The position numbers and the translations under genes were made by a program. A stretch of DNA of 8,821 nucleotides from the NCBI GenBank assembly GCA_900547585.1, contig URHD01000077.1:1-8821 (forward strand), in the 5' to 3' direction. Origin of the DNA: an uncultured bacterium. Lineage in GTDB: Bacteria; Cyanobacteriota; Vampirovibrionia; Gastranaerophilales; Gastranaerophilaceae. Of the stretch, positions 1-5,799 are shown piece by piece. The notes beneath the pieces were generated by a model that saw only the letters and a program-made list of their open reading frames with translations, was not told the DNA's origin and made no database searches. Position 1 is the first letter of the stretch. Every line of letters starts with the position of its first letter.

Positions 1-56
1 AAGGTGAGCCTTGGGCGGTTCGCGCAGGCGAATCGACTAAGGCGACACTAGATTAG
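1..56. other. GC-rich hairpin-forming edge sequence; possible tail of an upstream gene or RNA
   Basis: The first 50 bases are about 60% G+C, clearly richer than the AT-rich DNA that follows. They fold into a layered stem. GTG (4-6) can pair with CAC (46-48), and GCCTT with AAGGC. An inner 7-bp arm GGTTCGC/GCGAATC (one G-T pair) closes on the loop GCAG. Read as protein on the plus strand, one frame runs open from base 3 to a TAG at 54-56 and another from base 1 to a TAG at 49-51, so it could be the C-terminal end of a gene that starts outside the window. I could not match it to tRNA, tmRNA, RNase P RNA, SRP RNA or the rRNA ends. Whether it is an RNA 3' end, a leader on the other strand, or coding is undecided. 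Confidence 0.3.
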
Positions 57-65
57 ATAATTTTT

Positions 66-93
66 CAATAAAAAAGCCCTCATTTGAGGGCTT
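66..93 (-). terminator. Factor-independent terminator for the small minus-strand gene(s)
   Basis: An 8-bp perfect stem AAGCCCTC/GAGGGCTT (74-81 and 86-93) closes on the loop ATTT. Read on the minus strand it is followed at once by a T tract (TTTTT, then ATTG), the usual intrinsic terminator layout. The plus-strand side lacks a good T run, so the main direction is minus. It lies about 55 bases past the stop of the 60-residue gene, which supports that gene being transcribed. Confidence 0.8.
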
Positions 94-148
94 AAAATTC
101 TCTATTAGTCTAGTTTTCCTTTTAGTCTGTTTTGTCTGAAATTATTAA

Positions 149-331
149 TTAAGCAATGAAGTTTGTTCCGAATCTTGTTGCGCCCAGAAAATAGCATTCT
201 TCAAGCATTGATTCAAGGCTTGTATATCTTTTTCTGGGGGGCTGTTTTTGTGCTTCTTCTACTCTTGCTTTTGTATCGTGATATTGTGTTGTAATTGATA
301 AAGTATAGTTTGCGAACGGGTTGGAAATCAT
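149..331 (-). CDS. Small protein of unknown function (60 aa)
   Basis: I do not recognise this protein. It is 60 residues long, with no membrane segment and no signal peptide. The middle is basic and proline-containing (QPPRKR, about residues 29-34). A short predicted helix follows (SLESMLEECYFLG, about 38-50), with one cysteine and an aromatic, glycine-containing end. Reasons to call it real are the intrinsic terminator just downstream, a promoter-like sequence upstream (406-434), and an even amino-acid composition. Against it, the ribosome-binding site is weak: only a GAGAG stretch about 8 bases before the ATG. It follows the 62-residue membrane protein gene in the same direction with a gap of about 116 bp, so the two could share a transcript if the AT-rich hairpin between them leaks. 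No function is proposed. Confidence 0.5.
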   Translation of the reverse strand: MISNPFANYTLSITTQYHDTKARVEEAQKQPPRKRYTSLESMLEECYFLGATRFGTNFIA

Positions 332-379
332 TGTCTTTGCTCTCTTTCGGTTTTCTCTCTTGTATATATATAAACAAAA

Positions 380-416
380 AAAAGTATATAAAAATTGCCT
401 TTTTTTATATACTTTT
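380..416 (-). terminator. AT-rich perfect hairpin, probable terminator of the 62-aa gene
   Basis: The arms AAAAGTATATAAAAA (380-394) and its exact reverse complement (402-416) form a 15-bp perfect inverted repeat around a 7-base loop. Read on the minus strand, the second arm runs into an uninterrupted run of eight T residues. The hairpin starts 31 bases past the stop of the 62-residue gene. The stem is almost pure A/T, so it is less stable than a normal terminator and may terminate only partly. It overlaps a promoter-like sequence for the next gene. Confidence 0.5.
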
Positions 417-434
417 CTTAATATTTGTTTACAA
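406..434 (-). promoter_or_regulatory. Possible sigma70-type promoter for the 60-aa gene
   Basis: On the minus strand a -35-like TTGTAA (434-429) is separated by exactly 17 bases from a -10-like TATATA (411-406). Transcription would start near 400, about 70 bases before the ATG at 331. The surrounding DNA is so A/T-rich that chance matches are likely. The -10 box lies inside the right arm of the AT-rich hairpin. Confidence 0.35.
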
Positions 435-447
435 TTCAGAAAAAACG

Positions 448-636
448 TTATCTGGTAACTTCGTCTACTTCCTGTGCACGGTCAGAGCGCGTATGCATAA
501 CGTTTTGGATTGTTTTTTCCTGCTTGATTGCGTTTTGTGCGTTTTCCATGTTGACATTTTTTGTCATTGAGCCCCAGTTTGTATACGCAAACCAGATTCC
601 TGCTGCTGCAATAAGGATGATGAGTAATCTAATCAT
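448..636 (-). CDS. Small single-pass membrane protein (62 aa)
   Basis: This is a 62-residue protein with one clear hydrophobic N-terminal segment (about residues 2-20, rich in Leu, Ile and Ala). A short linker follows, then a hydrophilic helical tail (about 28-60) rich in Asn, Gln, Glu and Arg. The tail could form a coiled coil or bind a partner on one face of the membrane. The N-terminal segment has only one preceding positive charge and no cleavage motif I trust, so it looks like an anchor rather than a cleaved signal. The start is well supported: GGAGAAA sits 4 to 7 bases before the ATG, and a near-consensus promoter (667-695) is correctly placed to give a leader of about 20-25 bases. It is divergent from the 982-residue protein gene. 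Family and function are not recognised. Confidence 0.75.
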   Translation of the reverse strand: MIRLLIILIAAAGIWFAYTNWGSMTKNVNMENAQNAIKQEKTIQNVMHTRSDRAQEVDEVTR

Positions 637-666
637 ATAATTTCTCCATAAACTTTTTACGCAAGT

Positions 667-695
667 ATTATAATACTTTTCTGCTCTTGTGTAAA
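667..695 (-). promoter_or_regulatory. Strong sigma70-type promoter for the 62-aa membrane protein
   Basis: On the minus strand TTTACA (695-690) and a perfect TATAAT (672-667) are separated by exactly 17 bases. Expected initiation is near 660, about 24 bases before the ATG at 636, with GGAGAAA in between. The -10 box is centred inside a 16-bp perfect palindrome AAGTATTATAATACTT (663-678), which could be chance in A/T-rich DNA or an operator. Confidence 0.8.
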
Positions 696-771
696 AATTT
701 ATTAAAAAAATTTTTTTCTATGGCAAATTAATTCGCTCAGCAACATTAAATAACCATAACAGGGAAATAAT

Positions 772-3720
772 ATGCGTATCCAGTCATCACAAATTTGTAT
801 TACACAGCCAAAAGACAACAAAAATCTCCAAAAAACGCCTCAAAAAATTGCACAGGCTAATTCTGAGGGGAATTTTGAGCTTCGTTCAAAATTCAATGAC
901 CACCTTATGTCATTCGGAGCAAGGGTTGATAAGGGGCTTGAGCGGTTTTATGACACAAACAAAGACAGAATGCCCCTTACGCTGCGCAGATATGTTGAAT
1001 CTATCGACGATAAATCCCGTCTTTCACCGCTGGAAGCTCAAAAAAGGGCTTTTGCCAGCCTGAACAATGCAAAAAATGCGCAGGATATAAAAAAGGCTTT
1101 TTCGGACGAACCGCTTTTTCAAAACCTTATAAATCCGCTCGAATCGCGTGCTAAACGCGGGATTTTGCAATCAGCAAGAGAAAATGATGAACTTCTTGCG
1201 CTTTCCGGGCAGGGCGTGTTGAAAAACAGGGAAAATTTGACGGTTTATCTTGTGAAAAAGGTTTTTCTTGAGGCAAAAACAGTTGAAGAAATAAACAAAG
1301 ACCTTGAAAACGACCTTGACCCTGATTTTAAGGCGGATTTTAGGTTCAAAAATCCCGATTCTCCGTATGTTTACGGCTCGACGTTAAAGGCACTGGGTAT
1401 TCAGCTGCCGGAATTTGAATATCAGCAGTCTTTGAGGTTCACCAAGGACGGATATTCGGATTCTGTCGGGGAAAAAATCCGTCAGGGGCAGATTGCGTTC
1501 TGGAATTCCTTAAGTGACGCGGACAGAACCGCAAGAGCACGAAAATCAGTGGAAAAAATCGAAGCATGGTGGAATTCTTTCACAAAAAACGAGATTCTTG
1601 ATATGCTTGCTGACCAGACCTCGGAACTTGAAATGCTGAAAGCCTTTAAAAAGCACACCAGAGCACTGGAAAAGGCTCAAAAAAGAACAAAAACCGAAAT
1701 CGACGAACAAACAGAGGTTCAAACTTCCCAAAAACATACAAAAGTCGGTTCAAGCAGGCTTTCGCAGGACGAACTTTTTCTGAAATGGGCGTCCAATACC
1801 CTTAAAATCTGGCAAGCGAACATGTCCGAGGCGGATAGGGATTCGCTCCATATAAAAAGAATGCAGCGAATGGCGTCGCGCTGGGCGGGCATGAGTGCTG
1901 CGGAGAGAACCGATTACATTTCAAAGATGAAATCGGGCTCGGAAACGCTGCGATACACGATGATTGATGCTTGGAATCACAGTTCTGACCTTATAAAAGA
2001 GCTTTCGGGCTTTTTGAGGGCAAAACAGGTCTTAAAACCGGCTGATTTACTATATTCAACAGCTGAATTCAGCAGTTTTCAGTCGCAGATTATGACAGAA
2101 TTCTGGGAGAGCCATCCTGATTATGCATCAGAGTTGGGCAAAAAGATTGTTTTGTCGCAGGAAAAAATACAAAGATCAATCTCAAGCGGCACTTTTGAAG
2201 AACTAAAAAAACAAATCATGCGCGACAAAAACCAGCGTGTTAAAGAGATGGAAAAATACAAAAAATTGCTGCAAACTCCTGAAATCTCTCCTCAAAATAT
2301 AAACCGTCCGCAATACCAGAAAGATTTTGCGGATGCATACAACAATCACGTTTACGGCAGGGTGAAATCAATGCCGAAAAACTTCTACAATGATATGTAT
2401 GAAACCGTTTTTGAACTTTTGCCCGAGGATGCAATACGTGCGTGGACAAAAAATCTTCGCGGTGAGATTTTGAGCGCTCAGGAGCTTGTTACTGTTAAAC
2501 ATTATATTTCAAACGAGCTGCCGGAAGTCGCCAGATTCAACAGGGCGCTTGAGGCAGCGCTTGCTGACACGCTTTATGAATTTACAAGGGATGCCGACGT
2601 TTATACAATGTCAAATTCCGACGTAAAAATGGCTATGTATCATCTTGAACGCGGTGAGGAGCCGATTGTGCTGGATTCTCACAAAAACGGCAGGCGTTAT
2701 GTGTTGAATATCGTCAAAAAGAACAAATCCGTTGACCCAGTGCGCATAAACTCGCTTTATGAAGCTTATAAACAGGATTTGGACGATGAGGAGCTTGAAA
2801 AAATAATAAACGACTACTATCCTGCACTAAGTGCCGGTGCTTTTAGCCGGACATTGAAGGATTTAAACATTCCTGATGGTGTAAATATCACAAACGCATC
2901 AAAAGAAGACCTCAAAAACTATATGAAACAGTACGGAAAGTCATTGCTTGTGCTCTTTTCTGGAAAAAGTGCTTATCCTGCGGAAGTAAAACAGGCGTTT
3001 TATAATAAATTCAAGGCAAATCAACCTGAATTTTCGGCCAAAATCCCGGAATGCATATTTGACAACCCGAATCAGTTCAAAATCGATGCTCAGTTGAAGC
3101 GGCTGGCGTTTATGCTCGCTAAAAAATATGATTTTGTGCCCGATTCGTTCATGAAAGACTATTCCGAAGAATTTACCGCAAAAATGCGTACTGCAAAGGA
3201 TACGGAAACGCTGGATTCTTTTGAAAACCAGTATCTGCTTAAAAGAAAAACACCAGAGGACAGAGGACGTATTGCGGTCATTACTAAAACCGAATTTTCC
3301 ACCACAAACAAGCTGAAATGCCTCGCAATGGAGCAGGCGCTGGCTGATATTTTGTACGATGCGACCGGCGATAAGCGTGTTTTTGGCATGGCATTTGAAG
3401 AATTGTGTGACAATATCGAAGTTTTCCGGCTTGTAAAAGAAAAAGACATTCCCTCGAAAGACAGAATGTACTATTCACACAGCCTTGAGCAGGGAATTTC
3501 GCTTCGCATAAACAAAAAGCTGAAAATCGCGTCGATAAACAGGCTTTTTTCTGAATATCTAAACGAAATGAAAATCTGGATAAATAACGACGTAAAAGAG
3601 GAAGGGAAAGCTTATTTTGTTGATTTGCTGGGTATTTTGAACCCCGACGAAACCGACACTGAAAAAGATGACGCAATTTCTTCAAGAATTAAAAAATATA
3701 ACCTCAATCTTGCTCAATAA
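772..3720 (+). CDS. Large alpha-helical repeat protein of unknown function (982 aa)
   Basis: I do not recognise a characterised family. The 982-residue product has no signal peptide, no membrane segment and no enzyme motif that I can see. It is strongly charged and mostly helical by composition. Internal duplications are visible. A Trp-containing module with the pattern W..lS.adR......W occurs at about residues 243-276 and again at 346-380, and related FW/AW positions occur at 400-401 and 444-445. A longer module recurs at about 524-670 and 780-933: ALADTLYEFTRD (596-607) matches ALADILYDATGD (856-867) at a constant offset of 260, and RINSLYEAY (658-666) matches SINRLFSEY (921-929). The start is supported by AGGGA six bases before the ATG. 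The gene is divergent from the 62-residue membrane protein and ends 2 bp from a converging operon. I associate this style with large uncharacterised proteins of Gastranaerophilales, from memory and unverified. It could be cytoplasmic, structural or an effector exported without a classical signal. Confidence 0.9.
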   Translation: MRIQSSQICITQPKDNKNLQKTPQKIAQANSEGNFELRSKFNDHLMSFGARVDKGLERFYDTNKDRMPLTLRRYVESIDDKSRLSPLEAQKRAFASLNNAKNAQDIKKAFSDEPLFQNLINPLESRAKRGILQSARENDELLALSGQGVLKNRENLTVYLVKKVFLEAKTVEEINKDLENDLDPDFKADFRFKNPDSPYVYGSTLKALGIQLPEFEYQQSLRFTKDGYSDSVGEKIRQGQIAFWNSLSDADRTARARKSVEKIEAWWNSFTKNEILDMLADQTSELEMLKAFKKHTRALEKAQKRTKTEIDEQTEVQTSQKHTKVGSSRLSQDELFLKWASNTLKIWQANMSEADRDSLHIKRMQRMASRWAGMSAAERTDYISKMKSGSETLRYTMIDAWNHSSDLIKELSGFLRAKQVLKPADLLYSTAEFSSFQSQIMTEFWESHPDYASELGKKIVLSQEKIQRSISSGTFEELKKQIMRDKNQRVKEMEKYKKLLQTPEISPQNINRPQYQKDFADAYNNHVYGRVKSMPKNFYNDMYETVFELLPEDAIRAWTKNLRGEILSAQELVTVKHYISNELPEVARFNRALEAALADTLYEFTRDADVYTMSNSDVKMAMYHLERGEEPIVLDSHKNGRRYVLNIVKKNKSVDPVRINSLYEAYKQDLDDEELEKIINDYYPALSAGAFSRTLKDLNIPDGVNITNASKEDLKNYMKQYGKSLLVLFSGKSAYPAEVKQAFYNKFKANQPEFSAKIPECIFDNPNQFKIDAQLKRLAFMLAKKYDFVPDSFMKDYSEEFTAKMRTAKDTETLDSFENQYLLKRKTPEDRGRIAVITKTEFSTTNKLKCLAMEQALADILYDATGDKRVFGMAFEELCDNIEVFRLVKEKDIPSKDRMYYSHSLEQGISLRINKKLKIASINRLFSEYLNEMKIWINNDVKEEGKAYFVDLLGILNPDETDTEKDDAISSRIKKYNLNLAQ
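1498..1599 (+). repeat. Trp-containing helical module, copy 1 (within the 982-aa protein)
   Basis: This encodes residues 243-276 of the large protein. W244, S248, D251, R252 and W266 align with W347, S352, D355, R356 and W371 of copy 2, allowing one- and two-residue shifts. The similarity is seen at protein level only; the DNA of the two copies has diverged. Confidence 0.5.
1807..1911 (+). repeat. Trp-containing helical module, copy 2 (within the 982-aa protein)
   Basis: This encodes residues 346-380. It has a MSEADR...W..MSAAER layout, in which the pattern S.A.(D/E)R occurs twice within the copy (352-356 and 375-379). That suggests the module is itself built of two shorter helical units. 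Confidence 0.5.
2341..2781 (+). repeat. Long internal duplication, copy 1 (residues 524-670)
   Basis: Landmarks are MPKNFYNDMYE (534-544), ALADTLYEFTRD (596-607) and RINSLYEAY (658-666). They recur in the same order and with almost the same spacing in copy 2: offsets 255, 260 and 263. About half of the residues agree in the central block (594-613 against 854-873), and far fewer elsewhere. Confidence 0.5.
3109..3570 (+). repeat. Long internal duplication, copy 2 (residues 780-933)
   Basis: Landmarks are VPDSFMKDYSE (789-799), ALADILYDATGD (856-867) and SINRLFSEY (921-929). The steadily growing offset from copy 1 implies only small insertions. This fits an old tandem duplication of a domain of about 150 residues, each copy followed or preceded by unique sequence. 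Confidence 0.5.
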
Positions 3721-3722
3721 GC

Positions 3723-4043
3723 TTAAAAATACTGCTTTAAACCGGAAATAAACGCCCAGAAATCTCTCAAAAGCACAAAAACAAGAAAAATCGCTGCAAG
3801 AATGAGTGCAATTTTTTGCCAGATGTTGTAACTGTAAGACGGGGCACGGAATTCGTAATAAGGCTTTCTTGTGCAGTCCAAACCGAGGCTGACTGCCTTA
3901 ATATAATCCTCCTGCGCCTGTTTTTCGTTACCCAGCAGGTAATACAGGTATCCCCGCTCATAATAAAGCGAAAAATCATCGGGAAAATGCACCAATTTTT
4001 CGTCAATTTCTTTGATTGCCGATTCGATTTCGTTGCTCGCCAT
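3723..4043 (-). CDS. TPR protein with a C-terminal membrane anchor (106 aa)
   Basis: This is a 106-residue protein with one recognisable tetratricopeptide-type helical pair at about residues 18-52. The pattern is Y..RG.LYYLLGNE.QA..DY.KAVSLG, with G31, Y34, G38, A43 and A50 in TPR-like positions. A short polar, aromatic stretch follows, then a strong hydrophobic helix at about 74-93, so the small TPR domain probably faces the cytoplasm and is held at the inner membrane. It is the last gene of the rsmH-ftsL transcript, six bases after the FtsL-like stop. It has no good ribosome-binding site of its own (GGAT is too far away), which suggests translation coupled to the gene before it. Position suggests a link to cell division or envelope growth, but a TPR only shows that it binds a partner. 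Its stop is 2 bp from the stop of the converging 982-residue gene. Confidence 0.8.
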   Translation of the reverse strand: MASNEIESAIKEIDEKLVHFPDDFSLYYERGYLYYLLGNEKQAQEDYIKAVSLGLDCTRKPYYEFRAPSYSYNIWQKIALILAAIFLVFVLLRDFWAFISGLKQYF

Positions 4044-4049
4044 CTAAAT

Positions 4050-4499
4050 TTAATATCCGATTGACCACTGGAAAGGCTTTTGCGCCGCAGAATTAGAAGA
4101 TTTGCTTGCCAGTCCGGCTGCTGCTGTTTGATTTACTTCCATTACGCTTTTTGCCTTGTGCAGCAGGTTCTTTTGCTGCATTGCTTTATCAACATTGTAA
4201 TATGATTTTAAATAATCCAGCCTGTTTTGGAGTTCAACGTTTTCATCGTTTAAAGAAAGCGTTTCTTTTCTGTATTTGTTGAGGGTCATTTCGCTTGCCG
4301 TGACAAAATAGTAGCTGACAGCAGAAAGCAAAATGAAAAACACTAAAATCCCGCATAAAGTCCTGTTGACACGGGAGATCGCCATTTCTTTATAGGTCTT
4401 ATATTTGGGGAAGTAACCGTCAATAATCGGATTAGAAGCGTACTGATTATTGTATGATTGATATTGATTTTTATGTAAATCAACTGCCGGTCTTGTCAA
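4050..4499 (-). CDS. ftsL: FtsL-like septum/division membrane protein (149 aa)
   Basis: The layout is that of FtsL/DivIC division proteins: a cytoplasmic N-terminal part of about 45 residues, one membrane helix (about 47-68), then a predicted coiled coil (about 70-100, with EMTLNKYRKET and LNDENVELQNRL) in the periplasm. A low-complexity Ala/Ser-rich C-terminus follows. In the known family FtsL pairs with FtsB/DivIC and helps activate the septal peptidoglycan synthases FtsW and FtsI. Sequence identity in this family is low, so the call rests on topology and on the position directly after rsmH, the usual place of ftsL. The start is TTG at 4499: GGGAG, inside the end of rsmH, sits about 8 bases before it, and only one base separates it from the rsmH stop. 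The first ATG (residue 39) would remove most of the cytoplasmic part. Confidence 0.7.
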   Translation of the reverse strand: MTRPAVDLHKNQYQSYNNQYASNPIIDGYFPKYKTYKEMAISRVNRTLCGILVFFILLSAVSYYFVTASEMTLNKYRKETLSLNDENVELQNRLDYLKSYYNVDKAMQQKNLLHKAKSVMEVNQTAAAGLASKSSNSAAQKPFQWSIGY

Positions 4500-4500
4500 T

Positions 4501-5448
4501 TTAGTTCTCCCATGAAGATATTTTTTTCGCTACCCTTAGTTTTGCAGATCTTGAGGGCGGGTTAATTTCTATCTCTGATTGTGACGCCGTTATTGGCTTT
4601 TTGTTAATTAATTCAAGCATCGGAGGCTTGCAATTACAAACCGGATCCGTCGGTTTGCAGCGGCACTTAGCGCTATAATACCTGAAACATTGTTTTACAA
4701 GTCTGTCCTCTAAAGAGTGAAAACTTATTATACTAATTATAGCACCAACAGATAATAAATGGAGCACATCATTTAATGTATTTTTAATATTTTGTAACTC
4801 GTGATTCACCTCTATGCGAATCGCTTGAAAGACGCGGGTTGCGGGGTGGATTTTTTCTTTAGACAACGGTACAGACTTTTTTATCAACCGGGCTAATTCT
4901 GTTGTCGTATCAATTGTTTTCGACTTTCTGTATTCGATGATATTTTTTACAATTCTTTTTGTAAAACGCTCTTCTCCATATTCAGAGATTATTCTGACCA
5001 AATCGTCCTCGCTGTAACCATTTACAACGTCATAAGCGCTCAAATCTGCGTCCATATCAAAACGCATATCCAGGGGCGCCTCTTTCATAAAGCTAAAACC
5101 TCGCTCCTGCTTTGTTAACTGGTGATACGATGCGCCCAAATCGAATACAATTCCACCCGTTATTTCCTTGATTCCGAGGTTTTGTAAAACTTTTTTAATA
5201 TTTGTATAAGAATCCTTTACGATTGTTAAATTTTTGTAATCTTTTAACCTCTCACGCGCAAAAGAAATCGCCTCATCATCAACATCAAAGGAAATCAAAC
5301 GCCCATCCGGCTGTATTTTCTTCAAAATTAGCTCAGAATGTCCACCTCCGCCGAGAGTCGCGTCAATGTAAATCTTGCCGCTTTTGCATTCAAGCGCATC
5401 TACGGCTTCAAGAGCCATTACCGTGTAGTGATTAAATTCCTTAGTCAT
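4501..5448 (-). CDS. rsmH: 16S rRNA (cytosine(1402)-N(4))-methyltransferase RsmH
   Basis: RsmH (MraW) uses S-adenosylmethionine to methylate N4 of C1402 in the decoding centre of 16S rRNA. At 315 residues it has the normal length. Family landmarks are present in order: FNHYTVMALEAV at the start (usual F.H.PVLL.E), the SAM-binding DATLGGGGHS (29-38), SFDVD (53-57), FDLGASYHQLT (102-112, usual DLGVSSPQLD), RGFSF and PLDMRFD (116-131), HPATRVFQAIRIEVN (201-215), ISFHSLEDRLVK (241-252), a Cys cluster C.C.....C.C (262-273) and SRSAKLRVAKK (299-309). No key residue is missing. The start fits the family, but there is no ribosome-binding site upstream, and the likely promoter places the transcript start almost at the ATG. 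It is the first gene of an operon with ftsL and the TPR gene, a normal division-cluster arrangement. Confidence 0.97.
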   Translation of the reverse strand: MTKEFNHYTVMALEAVDALECKSGKIYIDATLGGGGHSELILKKIQPDGRLISFDVDDEAISFARERLKDYKNLTIVKDSYTNIKKVLQNLGIKEITGGIVFDLGASYHQLTKQERGFSFMKEAPLDMRFDMDADLSAYDVVNGYSEDDLVRIISEYGEERFTKRIVKNIIEYRKSKTIDTTTELARLIKKSVPLSKEKIHPATRVFQAIRIEVNHELQNIKNTLNDVLHLLSVGAIISIISFHSLEDRLVKQCFRYYSAKCRCKPTDPVCNCKPPMLELINKKPITASQSEIEINPPSRSAKLRVAKKISSWEN

Positions 5449-5455
5449 AATTTTA

Positions 5456-5484
5456 ATATTATGTTAAATAATTTCAAATGTCAT
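5456..5484 (-). promoter_or_regulatory. Probable rsmH promoter whose -35 box lies in the inverted-repeat element
   Basis: On the minus strand ATGACA (5484-5479, five of six consensus bases) is followed after 17 bases by TAATAT (5461-5456, four of six). Initiation about 7 bases on would fall at or within a few bases of the rsmH ATG at 5448, which explains the missing ribosome-binding site. The ATGACA is the reverse of the TGTCAT motif that borders the repeat half-copies. Confidence 0.45.
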
Positions 5485-5617
5485 GCTGTCGTGTGAAAAA
5501 TGTGACATGGAAATGACTGGCAATGCTGGAGAACCCCAACCAAGTTTGGGATGACAATACCAAAAGATAATGTCATTCCCTGCTTGACAAGGAATCTCCA
5601 GCGAAAGCAGGTCAGTC
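5478..5617. repeat. Compound inverted-repeat element between rsmH and the 411-aa gene
   Basis: Two 32-base half-copies face each other: 5525-5556 (reverse strand) and 5571-5602 (forward strand). Both read TGTCAT...CTTG...TCTCCAGC and agree at 22 of 32 positions without a gap. The outer ends GCTGGAGA/TCTCCAGC (5525-5532, 5595-5602) and inner ends ATGACA/TGTCAT (5551-5556, 5571-5576) pair, so the whole element can form a long hairpin, and each half can also fold alone. Further pairing motifs flank it (ATGTCA/TGACAT at 5478-5508; TGAC/GTCA at 5514 and 5611; CCTGCTT/AAGCAGG at 5579 and 5605). The pattern resembles widespread small non-coding repeats of the 'TGTCATCCTGAACTTG...' type. It has no transposase and is probably non-autonomous. 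Confidence 0.7.
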
Positions 5618-5799
5618 TGTAATGTTGATAATTTTATATTTATTAACTTTTGTAAACTGGTGCTTTTGCTTAACTGTAAAGCTTTTGAGGTACTTTGTTG
5701 TTTTTGTAAACACCAAAAAGGCAATTTTTGTGCGGAAAAATTTTTTATATAAACAGGAACGAGGAATAAAACTTAATTAGGAAATTAGAGGATACGAAG
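5618..5799 (+). promoter_or_regulatory. Upstream region and ribosome-binding site of the 411-aa gene
   Basis: This A/T-rich stretch completes the 351-bp gap between the divergent genes. TATATAAAC (5746-5754) could hold a -10 box, but I see no convincing -35 box at the right distance, so the promoter is uncertain. The ribosome-binding site AGAGGA (5787-5792), seven bases before the ATG, is good. No gene, riboswitch or terminator is visible here. Confidence 0.35.

Noticed and set aside
295..640. Two plus-strand open frames over the small-gene region
   Set aside because: They lie opposite the better supported minus-strand genes and have no ribosome-binding sites. The Phe/Cys-rich composition is typical of a shadow frame.
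3159..3685. Minus-strand open frames of 96 and 133 codons inside the 982-residue gene
   Set aside because: They overlap a well-supported gene on the other strand, are Ser/Phe/Arg/Cys-rich, and overlap each other, which is the signature of antisense shadows.
5478..5617. CRISPR-like or terminator interpretation of the intergenic repeats
   Set aside because: The half-copies are inverted rather than direct, there is no regular spacer series, and no T run follows the stems.
5464..5724. 86-codon open frame on the minus strand upstream of rsmH
   Set aside because: It reads straight through the inverted-repeat element (SLEIPCQAGND and HPKLGWGSPA are the translated repeat halves), lacks a ribosome-binding site, and its composition is unlike a protein.
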